Below, one piece after another: positions 1-5,647 of a stretch of DNA of 7,704 bases. The notes beneath the pieces were generated by a model, which saw only the letters and a program-made list of their open reading frames with translations, made no database searches and was not told the DNA's origin. This DNA is from Hadesarchaea archaeon. GTDB lineage: Archaea > Hadarchaeota > Hadarchaeia > Hadarchaeales > Hadarchaeaceae. Location of the stretch: the NCBI GenBank assembly GCA_023129675.1, contig JAGMBM010000086.1, positions 1 through 7,704 on the forward strand, given 5' to 3'. Both the position numbers and the translations under genes were made by a program. The number at the start of each line of letters is the position of its first letter. Position 1 is the first letter of the stretch.

Positions 1-957
1 CGGGAGCTGGATCTGACCGAGCTCGGGAATCAGGCCCTCGCGCTCGGCGTCGAGCTGGTTGAGGAGGTGAGCGAACTAACCCACGAGTTGCTCGTGAGCG
101 GGCGTTGGCGGGAGGTTAGACTCAGACGTTATGACGTGGTAGCCCCGGGAGCCCCGGTCCACCCGGGAAAGGTTCACCCCCAGCAGCAGGTCATCGACGA
201 GCTCCGCGAGATCTTGCTCGAGATGGGTTTCGTCGAGATCAGGAGTAACTTTGTCGAATCTGAGTTCTGGAATTTCGATGCCCTCTTCCAAGCTCAGGAT
301 CACCCCGCGCGCGAAATTCACGATAGCCTTTCGCTATCGAAGCCGGAGCGGACTAAACTCCCTTCACCTGCGTTGGTCAGACGAGTTGCCGCCGCGCACG
401 AACGGGGTGTCGCCGGGTCGACGGGTTGGGGCTACAAGTTCAACATAGAGGTAAGCCGAAGACCCGTGCTGTGCTCGCAGACGACTGCCGCAACCGTACG
501 ATACCTCGCATCGCACCCGGAGCCCCCCGTCAAGGTTTTTTGCATCAATCGCGTTTATCGCCACGAGAAAATCGACTACAAGCACCTCGCCGAATTCTAT
601 CAGGCCGAGGGCATCGTGATGGACCCGAAGCTAACGCTGCGGGACATGCTGGGGTACCTGAAGCAGGTCATGGTCAAGCTGGGACTCCCTAAGGTGAGGT
701 TCAGGCCGGGCTACTTCCCCTACACTGAACCATCGGTCGAGGCCGATGTGTACTTTCCCGAGAAGGGCGAGTGGCTTGAGGTTTTGGGCGCCGGCATGTT
801 CAGACCTGAGTTGCTTCGCCCGCTCGGCATTCGCTACCCAGTCTTGGCTTGGGGAATTGGCTTCTCGCGCTTGGCCATGATCAGGCTTGGGATCGAGGAT
901 ATTCGGGACTTATTCAACAACGATCTCGAGTGGCTTCACGCCTGGAGGATGGTTTAG
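1..957 (+). CDS. pheS: Phenylalanyl-tRNA synthetase alpha subunit, archaeal type, 5'-truncated by the window edge
   Basis: This is the catalytic subunit that attaches phenylalanine to tRNA-Phe, working in the cytoplasm as an (alpha-beta)2 tetramer with PheT. The frame is open from base 1 with no stop, and the codons before the first GTG at 67 read LDLTELGNQALALG, typical of the N-terminal winged-helix modules of archaeal PheS. So 67 is very unlikely to be the true start; the gene begins outside the window. Only 318 codons are present, against roughly 480-500 in archaeal homologues. Visible class II features: DHPAR (about nt 298-312), GSTGWGYKF (about nt 418-444), motif 2 with the N-R-x-Y-R-H core (about nt 535-612), the Phe-pocket FPYTEPS (about nt 715-735), and motif 3 with G-x-G-x-x-R-L-A-M (about nt 847-894). 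It is followed without a gap by pheT, so the two are presumably co-transcribed. Confidence 0.97.
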   Translation, partial: RELDLTELGNQALALGVELVEEVSELTHELLVSGRWREVRLRRYDVVAPGAPVHPGKVHPQQQVIDELREILLEMGFVEIRSNFVESEFWNFDALFQAQDHPAREIHDSLSLSKPERTKLPSPALVRRVAAAHERGVAGSTGWGYKFNIEVSRRPVLCSQTTAATVRYLASHPEPPVKVFCINRVYRHEKIDYKHLAEFYQAEGIVMDPKLTLRDMLGYLKQVMVKLGLPKVRFRPGYFPYTEPSVEADVYFPEKGEWLEVLGAGMFRPELLRPLGIRYPVLAWGIGFSRLAMIRLGIEDIRDLFNNDLEWLHAWRMV

Positions 958-2598
958 ATGCCATCGATTACCGTGAGCTACCGCGATCTCTGCAAGCTGT
1001 TGGGCAGGCGAATAGGGCTGAAGAAGTTGCTGGGGCACTTAGTGATGATCGGGATTGATATCACTGAGGCGGCCGGCGATGAGCTCAAACTCGAGGTGGC
1101 CCACAATCGCCCAGACCTACTCAGCCCCGAAGGCGTGGCTCGGGTGCTCAAGGGCTTCTTGGGCATAGAGATCGGACTGCCCAGCTACGAGCCGAGTGCA
1201 TCCGGGGTGATGGTTCAGGTCGACCGGAGCGTCAAGCCCATCCGGCCTTTCATCGCAGCGGGTGTGGTGACCAAGGTGAAGCTGATTGATGAGATAGTTG
1301 CATCGCTCATGCAGGTTCAGGAGAAGCTCCACGCCTCACTTTGTAGAAATCGGCGCAGGGGCTCGATAGGTGTCTATGACCTCGATACTATCGAGCCGCC
1401 CGTGCGCTACACCACCACGCTGCCAGATGGCATCCGTTTCGTCCCGCTGGAATTCAACCGGGAGCTCACCCCCGCTCAGATCCTGCGCGAGCACCCGAAG
1501 GGCATCGAGTACGGCTCGATCACGCGAGGGTGGTCACGCTACCCGCTGTTGGTCGACTCACGGGGCGTGGTGCTCTCCGTGCCCCCTATCATCAACAGCG
1601 AGTCCACGCGCGTCACGAGCAAGACGAGGCAACTCTTCATCGATGTCACCGGGGAGGACGAGCGCGTGGTAAACCAATCCTTGACGATTTTGATGACCGG
1701 GCTGGCGGAGCGCGGATTTGAGCTCAGATCGGTGGCGGTTAAGTATCCTGGCAGGCGCGTTCGGACGCCTGACCTCCGCCCCCGCAGGCACCGCTTGAGC
1801 GCGCGCAACGCGAACGAGTTCATAGGCCTCAACCTGAAACCAAGAGGAATCGCCAAAATTGCGGAGCGCATGCGCTACGGCATCGCGGATATTTGGGGTG
1901 ATGCCCTGACGCTGCTGGTCCCGCCCTATCGAAGTGACCTGATGCATGAGGTTGATATCATTGAGGACATAGCCATAGGCTACGGTTATGACCAGCTCGA
2001 GCCAACGGTGCCTAAGGTTGTGACCACGGGTGAGCGAATGCCGATTGAGCGACTCAGCGAGCGGGCCAGGCGAGTTTTGACGGGGCTGGGCTTCATGGAG
2101 GCCATGACCTACACGCTTACAAACCCACGCACGAACTTCGAGCTCATGCGTGCACGGGGTGAGGCGGTGGAAATCGCGAACCCAGTGTCGGAGGAGTACA
2201 CAATTATCAGGAACTTGCTGCGCCCTTGCTTGCTCTCGGTGCTGCGAGCGAACCGACGCAACCCGTTGCCCCAGCGGGTGTTTGAGGTGGGTGATGTCGC
2301 CGTGCTAGATGAGGGTGCGGAAACGGGCGCGCGAAATGTACGTCGCGCCGCAGCAATGCTGATAGGTGAGGGAGCGGGGTTCACCTATATCAAAGCCGTT
2401 GCGGAAACTCTGCTCCGAGAGCTCGGCATCAGCCACGAGGTTCGCCCCATCGAGCACCCCAGCTTCTTGGAAGGTCGGGCGGCGGAGTTCGTCTCAGATG
2501 GCAGAAGCTTGGGCATAGTAGGCGAGATCCATCCCGAAGTCATCCTCGGTTTCGAGCTCGAGCACCCGGTCGCGACGTTTGAGTTTGATTTAGGGTAG
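958..2598 (+). CDS. pheT: Phenylalanyl-tRNA synthetase beta subunit, archaeal/eukaryal type
   Basis: This is the non-catalytic partner of PheS, needed for tRNA-Phe recognition and editing of mischarged Tyr-tRNA. Its 546 residues match the short archaeal/eukaryal beta chain (about 550) and not the roughly 800-residue bacterial form. Seen in order: the N-terminal B1 module with LEVAHNRPDLLSPEGVAR (46-63), a B3/B4 editing-type region in about 100-260, a B5 domain ending VPPYRSDLMHEVDIIEDIAI (321-340) then GYGYD (341-345), and a C-terminal catalytic-core-like fold with NPVSEEYTIIRNLLRP (408-423). The ATG lies immediately after the pheS TAG stop, and GGAGG at 944-948, inside the end of pheS, gives a Shine-Dalgarno about 9 nt upstream. 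This fixes the start and implies translational coupling. No damage is visible. Confidence 0.97.
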   Translation: MPSITVSYRDLCKLLGRRIGLKKLLGHLVMIGIDITEAAGDELKLEVAHNRPDLLSPEGVARVLKGFLGIEIGLPSYEPSASGVMVQVDRSVKPIRPFIAAGVVTKVKLIDEIVASLMQVQEKLHASLCRNRRRGSIGVYDLDTIEPPVRYTTTLPDGIRFVPLEFNRELTPAQILREHPKGIEYGSITRGWSRYPLLVDSRGVVLSVPPIINSESTRVTSKTRQLFIDVTGEDERVVNQSLTILMTGLAERGFELRSVAVKYPGRRVRTPDLRPRRHRLSARNANEFIGLNLKPRGIAKIAERMRYGIADIWGDALTLLVPPYRSDLMHEVDIIEDIAIGYGYDQLEPTVPKVVTTGERMPIERLSERARRVLTGLGFMEAMTYTLTNPRTNFELMRARGEAVEIANPVSEEYTIIRNLLRPCLLSVLRANRRNPLPQRVFEVGDVAVLDEGAETGARNVRRAAAMLIGEGAGFTYIKAVAETLLRELGISHEVRPIEHPSFLEGRAAEFVSDGRSLGIVGEIHPEVILGFELEHPVATFEFDLG

Positions 2599-2615
2599 AA
2601 GTAAAGCTTTTACTT
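2599..2615. repeat. 7-bp inverted repeat just after pheT (possible terminator or processing hairpin)
   Basis: AAGTAAA (2599-2605) and TTTACTT (2609-2615) form perfect arms around a 3-base spacer, beginning at the base after the pheT stop. The arms are AT-rich and weak, and the run of four T falls inside the second half. It may help end the pheST transcript, or be a chance palindrome next to the promoter that follows. Confidence 0.3.
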
Positions 2616-2617
2616 GA

Positions 2618-2635
2618 CGAAAACGAATTTTAAAA
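2618..2635 (+). promoter_or_regulatory. Archaeal TATA/BRE-like promoter for a non-coding transcript
   Basis: TTTTAAAA (2628-2635) is a good archaeal TATA box, preceded by the purine-rich CGAAAACGAA (2618-2627) resembling a BRE. With the usual spacing of about 26 bases from box centre to start, transcription would begin near 2652-2660. This coincides with the 5' strand of the first predicted RNA hairpin (2652). No convincing protein-coding frame follows, so the promoter appears to serve an RNA gene. Confidence 0.5.
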
Positions 2636-2651
2636 TGCGATGAAGGGATAA

Positions 2652-2712
2652 TCCGCGGGAATCGAGAGCTGGCGTGATTCGTGAGCGCCGGTGCATCATC
2701 GCGGGAACACTG
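2652..2712 (+). ncRNA. Candidate single-hairpin box H/ACA guide RNA with a K-loop
   Basis: Folding by eye gives the archaeal H/ACA architecture. The lower stem is 2652-2658 with 2699-2705 (7 pairs, two of them wobble). The pocket has 2659-2667 on the 5' side and about 2693-2698 on the 3' side. The upper stem is 2668-2674 with 2686-2692. The apical K-loop reads U-GA-UUCGU-GA-G (2675-2685), where the two GA steps can form the tandem sheared pairs bound by L7Ae. ACA is at 2707-2709, one base after the lower stem and about 15 bases from the upper stem, as the family rule requires. Such RNAs direct Cbf5-Nop10-Gar1-L7Ae to pseudouridylate rRNA or tRNA. The pocket predicts a target of the form UGAUGC-U-N-UCUCGAUUC, which I could not assign. 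The fold was done by hand, without energies or alignment. Confidence 0.45.
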
Positions 2713-2734
2713 GAGCAACTGCCGGGTAAGCCGT

Positions 2735-2766
2735 GCCAAAATTGGGTCCTCGTGAGAACAATTGGC
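2735..2766 (+). repeat. Stem-loop within the putative non-coding transcript
   Basis: GCCAA (2735-2739) pairs with UUGGC (2762-2766). UUG (2742-2744) can pair with CAA (2759-2761) across a two-base bulge. A GUGA tetraloop (2752-2755) closed by C-G sits at the tip. It lies between the H/ACA-like hairpin and the second structured segment. It lacks a matching GA on its 5' side and an ACA at the right distance, so I do not call it an H/ACA unit. Confidence 0.3.
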
Positions 2767-2818
2767 GGGAACACCTAGTAATGATTTCGAGACAACCCTG
2801 GCGCGCAACACCGGCAGA

Positions 2819-2919
2819 GGCCCCCGAGCCAGTCCCTGCCATGAGGGTTACCTGGGAGGAGGACGTCGAAAGACACTCTATGAGCCCCGGTGTTAGTGTG
2901 CTAGGGAACATCGGGGGCC
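2819..2919 (+). ncRNA. Second structured RNA segment closed by a 9-bp stem, H/ACA-like interior
   Basis: GGCCCCCGA (2819-2827) is perfectly complementary to UCGGGGGCC (2911-2919). Inside, UCCCUG (2833-2838) pairs with UAGGGA (2902-2907), directly followed by ACA at 2908-2910. An upper stem near 2849-2856 with 2885-2892 leaves exactly 15 bases to that ACA, again the H/ACA spacing. Higher up are GAG (2859-2861) with CUC (2876-2878), a UAU-GA asymmetric loop reminiscent of a kink-turn but with the opposing purines in the wrong order, and a GUC-GAAA-GAC tetraloop hairpin (2865-2874). Against an H/ACA call: the outer 9-bp stem would place ACA inside a loop. AACACCGG (2807-2814) can also pair with 2887-2894, giving a competing, pseudoknot-like fold. 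A structured RNA is likely; its class is uncertain. Confidence 0.35.
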
Positions 2920-2922
2920 AAT

Positions 2923-3057
2923 TTAATAAGCAGTTTCGAGCCCATCCTCGACGGTAAAAATCTTCGCGTTTTTAATCCCCTCTCGCCTTGCAGCCCGCGC
3001 GAGCTCGAGGAGCTTTTCCTTGCTTGACGAGGGGAGCCTCTGAAAACTCGGGTCCAA
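2923..3057 (-). CDS. Possible small ORF (44 codons) or gene remnant downstream of rnhB
   Basis: One minus-strand frame between rnhB and the RNA region reads like real protein. From a TTG at 3057 it gives DPSFQRLPSSSKEKLLELA continuing to a charged helix and a C-terminus of KIFTVEDGLETAY, stop at 2923-2925. The frame is open back to a TAA at 3088-3090, but no ATG or GTG is present and no clear Shine-Dalgarno precedes the TTG. An amphipathic helix (SKEKLLELARAARREGI) and codon use like the neighbouring genes argue for coding. It could be a short gene at the end of the rnhB operon, or the tail of a longer gene that lost its 5' part or suffered a frameshift: an ATG at 3086 opens a different frame across the same bases. 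I do not recognise a family. Confidence 0.3.
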   Translation of the reverse strand: MDPSFQRLPSSSKEKLLELARAARREGIKNAKIFTVEDGLETAY

Positions 3058-3102
3058 TGTCCGTTGGATTCCTTTGTACCATCCATTTTAACGATGTTTC
3101 TA

Positions 3103-3750
3103 TCATGTGAGCTTTTTTTGCTTAGCCTCACTCTCGATGCGCTGCGCCGTTTCCCACGATTTCCTCGCGAACTCCGGCAGCTTCCCATGCTCGCGTACCC
3201 ACCGCTCAAGGAAGGCGATTGTGCGGGGGTCGGAGGTGTACCCCGAACCTAAATCTCCGTAGCGCTTGCGCAGCTCGTTTATTCGCTGGTCGCGGCGGAC
3301 TTTTGCGACGATAGACGCAGCGGCCACGACGACATAATTGCGGTCGGCGAAGTTCTCGACCACAAGCTTTGTTTTTGTTTGGAGGTGACGCTGGATTCGC
3401 TCCTTAAACATCGCAGGATTTGGATCGGTTGAGTCGACGTACGCGATCTCCGGCTTTAGGCGACCAAGGATTTGAGCGAACTTCATCGCCTCCAGCTCGT
3501 TGAGGTTAATTTTTTTGACGAGGCGGGATTCATCTATCTCGGCCGGCGAGAGTTCTACGATTTCGCACTTTGCAGCCTTTTGAGAGATAAGCTCAGCAAG
3601 CGTCTCGCGCCTTTTTGGTGTAAGAAGTTTCGAGTCCTTGACCCCAGCTGTTTTTAGCCCCTCAAGCATTCGCTCGTCGAAAAGCACGCCGCAGAGTACC
3701 ATTGGACCAAAAACTGGCCCCCTCCCAGCCTCGTCCGTGCCCGCTATCAT
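3103..3750 (-). CDS. rnhB: Ribonuclease HII
   Basis: This enzyme cleaves the RNA strand of RNA/DNA hybrids and single ribonucleotides in DNA, acting in primer removal and ribonucleotide repair. At 215 residues it matches archaeal RNase HII (about 210-225). The N-terminal GTDEAGRGPVFGPMV carries D6-E7 and the GRG substrate motif. The other carboxylates are D106 (AYVDSTDP) and D136 (NFADRNY), matching the DEDD set of the family. ASIVAKVRRD (145-154) and GSGYTSDP (168-175), with the conserved Tyr, are also present. The ATG overlaps the TAA of the upstream cyclo-ligase gene by one base (TAATG), with GAGGAG a few bases upstream, so start and coupling are well supported. The tail is lysine-rich. 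A pairing with a folate enzyme shows no obvious functional link. Confidence 0.97.
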   Translation of the reverse strand: MIAGTDEAGRGPVFGPMVLCGVLFDERMLEGLKTAGVKDSKLLTPKRRETLAELISQKAAKCEIVELSPAEIDESRLVKKINLNELEAMKFAQILGRLKPEIAYVDSTDPNPAMFKERIQRHLQTKTKLVVENFADRNYVVVAAASIVAKVRRDQRINELRKRYGDLGSGYTSDPRTIAFLERWVREHGKLPEFARKSWETAQRIESEAKQKKLT

Positions 3751-4460
3751 TATTTTCTCCTCAGTTCTGCAAGGATTGGCATGCGCTTAAACACATCGCT
3801 CGGCAGAAGCTCCCAGATGATTCCCGACGGTTTTGGGTGGGCATGGGTGGTTTCGATGATACGGTCCGGCGTAACGATGAAGTCGACCGGAACATCGTGT
3901 TCGCTCATCGGTACCTCGTCGACGATTTGCAGGGGGTGAACTGTCGTTACGATGGGTGTTTTGTCTGTGATGGCTCCGGTTTCACGCAGGATGGCGAACT
4001 CCAAGTCACCGAAGCCGCCTCCTTTCCCCACCCTGCCGCCCTTCCTGTCCACGACCACGGATCCCTCAACAATCAAGTCTACCTTCACCCCGTAAACGCT
4101 TGTTTTTTTGCCGTGCTTGAAGGCACCTCGGATACTCGCCGCTCCCTTCGCATCTTTTATCTCCATCGGATCGAGCAGGATGAAGCCCTCTCGCAATCTG
4201 GGGGTCGCCATGATCAGACGCTTTCCATCGCGCAGCGCAAGCTCCCGCACGGCTAGCTGGGCAGCATCGGGGTTCACGAAGATCGTTCGGGCCTGGGCGT
4301 AGGTCGGCAACGAGCGGAGAAGGGTAGCTGCCGTTCTGCTCCCCACAAAGTTCGGGATCCTCCCTCGAGCGGGTTTCGGGAAAGTGGTAATGCCCCTTGC
4401 ATCCAGCTTTTGCCAGACCCGCTCGCGAAGTGCTTGCTTGTCCATCGATACCCAAAGCAT
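3750..4460 (-). CDS. 5-formyltetrahydrofolate cyclo-ligase (MTHFS) family protein
   Basis: This belongs to the family that converts 5-formyl-tetrahydrofolate to methenyl-tetrahydrofolate with ATP. In archaea using other pterins the exact substrate is uncertain. The glycine-rich phosphate-binding motif GKGGGFGDLE (145-154) is the clearest signature. Others are PARGRIPNFVG (30-40), EGFILLDP (91-98), VTTVHPLQIVDE (171-182) and a C-terminal DFIVTPDRII (193-202). The length of 236 residues fits archaeal members. Two starts are possible: ATG 4460 (MLWVS...) and ATG 4445 (MDKQALRERVW...), the latter looking more like the usual family N-terminus. A TATA-like CCAAAAATAG on this strand, centred about 26 bases before 4460, would permit a leaderless start at 4460. 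It is the first gene of an operon with rnhB and divergent from the gene at 4497. Confidence 0.85.
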   Translation of the reverse strand: MLWVSMDKQALRERVWQKLDARGITTFPKPARGRIPNFVGSRTAATLLRSLPTYAQARTIFVNPDAAQLAVRELALRDGKRLIMATPRLREGFILLDPMEIKDAKGAASIRGAFKHGKKTSVYGVKVDLIVEGSVVVDRKGGRVGKGGGFGDLEFAILRETGAITDKTPIVTTVHPLQIVDEVPMSEHDVPVDFIVTPDRIIETTHAHPKPSGIIWELLPSDVFKRMPILAELRRK

Positions 4461-4496
4461 TAATATAGGCTACGGATTTCATCTATTTTTGGTCGG
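4461..4496. promoter_or_regulatory. Compact divergent promoter region
   Basis: Only 36 bases separate the outermost divergent starts (ATG 4460 minus, GTG 4497 plus). On the plus strand TTAATATA (4460-4467) is TATA-like and would place transcription near 4490, giving a leader of only a few bases. On the minus strand CCAAAAATAG (4482-4491) would place transcription near 4460. The boxes face away from each other so that each box lies close to the opposite gene's start. No Shine-Dalgarno is evident for either gene, consistent with leaderless or near-leaderless mRNAs. Confidence 0.4.
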
Positions 4497-5603
4497 GTGA
4501 TTATTATCGCGCGAAGGGAAATCGATTTTAGGCCAATCATCGGTGCAGTAGTCGTTTTTGGGATTATAGGCGCGGTCATTTTTGGGATTTACTATTTCGG
4601 CGTAGCAAAGCCCGCGGCCGAGGAGTTCGAGCAGGCGAAGCTGTCGGCTTTGAATCAGATAAATTCAACTCTGGCTGTGATAGGAACCGATCAAGCATCA
4701 GATGCGGCATCGAGATATTCGGCCGAAGTTCAAGACGCGGGATCCAAGAACGAGGTCAACGCGATCTTGGTTGAGGTGGCCTCGACTGCCCAACTTGAGC
4801 AAAAGCGCAAGGAGCTGCTGGACGAAGTCGCCACGGCCACGAACGGTACCTACTTCACGACTGCTGACGTGCTAGAGCTCGCAGCGCTCTCGCAGAGCCT
4901 CAAGGAAAAAATAAACACCATGACGAGCAGGTCGCAGATGGAGGCGTACGAGCCCCAGATAGATAACCAAGCGGCCTCAACTTGGCGGACCCACTTTACC
5001 AATTTAATAGGAAATTTTACTGCAAGCAGAATAGCGATGTTGCGGATGAATTCCCTGCGCTATGGAGAATGGATGTCTAAGGATGATGCGCTCGCGTACG
5101 TTGCAGGGGAAATTTGGCAGACCCTACGTAAACTAAAATTTGAAAATCCCAGCACCGTCGAGGTACCGGTTTTGGATACCTTCCAACGAACCCCCACAAT
5201 CAAACCCAATTCGATCGTGAAGATCTACGTTTATGACATAGCGACCGATAACATGAGGCCCATATGGGGGAATGCCACAGTCGGCAGTGTGATCTACTCC
5301 CAATCCGACATCGCCACCATTGAGTGGGCCCTGACGGACGGGGCCACCACGCAGTCCTACTCGGTGAACGTTTGGGAGAGCATCAAGGCAGCTGCAGCCG
5401 GGGACGCGGATGCAGCAGCCGTCGCTTGGCAGGATTACGGTGTAGATGTCATGGATCGCGCCCGAAGCGCAAATATTGGGGAGTACGGTGTGTCAGTGAT
5501 TTACGTGGTGGAGGTACCCGATGACATTGGTGCGGAAATCACGCAGTACGAGCTGCACATGACTTCGGCCAAAGATGTTATCCTAGTGGCGATTGTCGAG
5601 TAG
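4497..5603 (+). CDS. Membrane-anchored, sequon-bearing extracytoplasmic protein of unknown function
   Basis: I do not recognise a family. The 368-residue product has a short basic N-terminus (ARREIDFR), one hydrophobic segment (about 13-36, PIIGAVVVFGIIGAVIFGIY), and then a hydrophilic body. This predicts a signal anchor with the bulk outside the cell. Residues about 40-145 are Ala/Glu/Gln-rich and helical, possibly coiled-coil. About 165-215 contains aromatic-rich helices, and from about 235 the pattern becomes beta-like (IVKIYVYDI, SVIYVVEV). Four N-glycosylation sequons (N56-S-T, N116-G-T, N173-F-T, N259-A-T) all fall in the predicted external part. The GTG start is forced, since no other in-frame start lies nearby. 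No cysteine, lipobox or catalytic motif is visible. The N-terminal anchor plus helical stalk plus beta domain could suit an S-layer-associated or envelope protein, which is inference. Confidence 0.8.
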   Translation: MIIIARREIDFRPIIGAVVVFGIIGAVIFGIYYFGVAKPAAEEFEQAKLSALNQINSTLAVIGTDQASDAASRYSAEVQDAGSKNEVNAILVEVASTAQLEQKRKELLDEVATATNGTYFTTADVLELAALSQSLKEKINTMTSRSQMEAYEPQIDNQAASTWRTHFTNLIGNFTASRIAMLRMNSLRYGEWMSKDDALAYVAGEIWQTLRKLKFENPSTVEVPVLDTFQRTPTIKPNSIVKIYVYDIATDNMRPIWGNATVGSVIYSQSDIATIEWALTDGATTQSYSVNVWESIKAAAAGDADAAAVAWQDYGVDVMDRARSANIGEYGVSVIYVVEVPDDIGAEITQYELHMTSAKDVILVAIVE

Positions 5604-5605
5604 AC

Positions 5606-5635
5606 ACCAATTTTTGATCTGTAGATGCAATTGGT
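5606..5635. repeat. Inverted repeat in the gap before the THEP1-like gene
   Basis: ACCAATT (5606-5612) and AATTGGT (5629-5635) are perfect 7-base arms, and an inner ATC-TGTA-GAT can extend the hairpin. It fills most of the 44-base gap between the upstream stop and the ATG at 5648, ending just before the ribosome-binding GGGTGGT (5638-5644). It could be an mRNA hairpin limiting read-through or affecting translation, an operator, or chance. Confidence 0.3.
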
Positions 5636-5647
5636 TTGGGTGGTTGC

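Noticed and set aside
67..69. GTG at 67 as the start of pheS
   Set aside because: The frame is open back to base 1 and encodes a winged-helix-like LTELG segment; archaeal PheS is about 480-500 residues, so the start is outside the window.
2638..2800. Box C/D guide RNA (GCGATGA at 2637-2643, AATGATTT at 2780-2787)
   Set aside because: Both C-box matches are imperfect and there is no CUGA D box nearby.
2640..2930. SRP (7S) RNA or RNase P RNA in the post-pheT spacer
   Set aside because: The length would fit, but I see no SRP helix 8 GGAAGG/AGCAGC signature, no RNase P GAGGAAA-type conserved region I or ACAGNRA, and the 5' and 3' ends do not pair.
2930..2950. tRNA T-arm-like GTTTCGAGCCC
   Set aside because: No matching stem, acceptor, D-arm or anticodon arm around it.
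2733..2957. Plus-strand ORF of 74 codons across the RNA-like region
   Set aside because: It starts with GTG without a ribosome-binding site, its translation looks random, and the region is better explained by RNA pairing.
3113..3119. Run of seven T as a plus-strand terminator
   Set aside because: It lies inside the rnhB coding sequence, where it encodes the lysine-rich C-terminus on the minus strand.
2901..3209. Minus-strand ORF of 102 codons overlapping the end of rnhB
   Set aside because: It is a Ser/Arg-rich out-of-frame shadow of rnhB and its downstream spacer; another frame of the same spacer is more protein-like.
3702..4256. Plus-strand ORF of 184 codons opposite the cyclo-ligase gene
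   Set aside because: It is antisense to a well-recognised MTHFS-family gene with clear motifs; the translation resembles no family.
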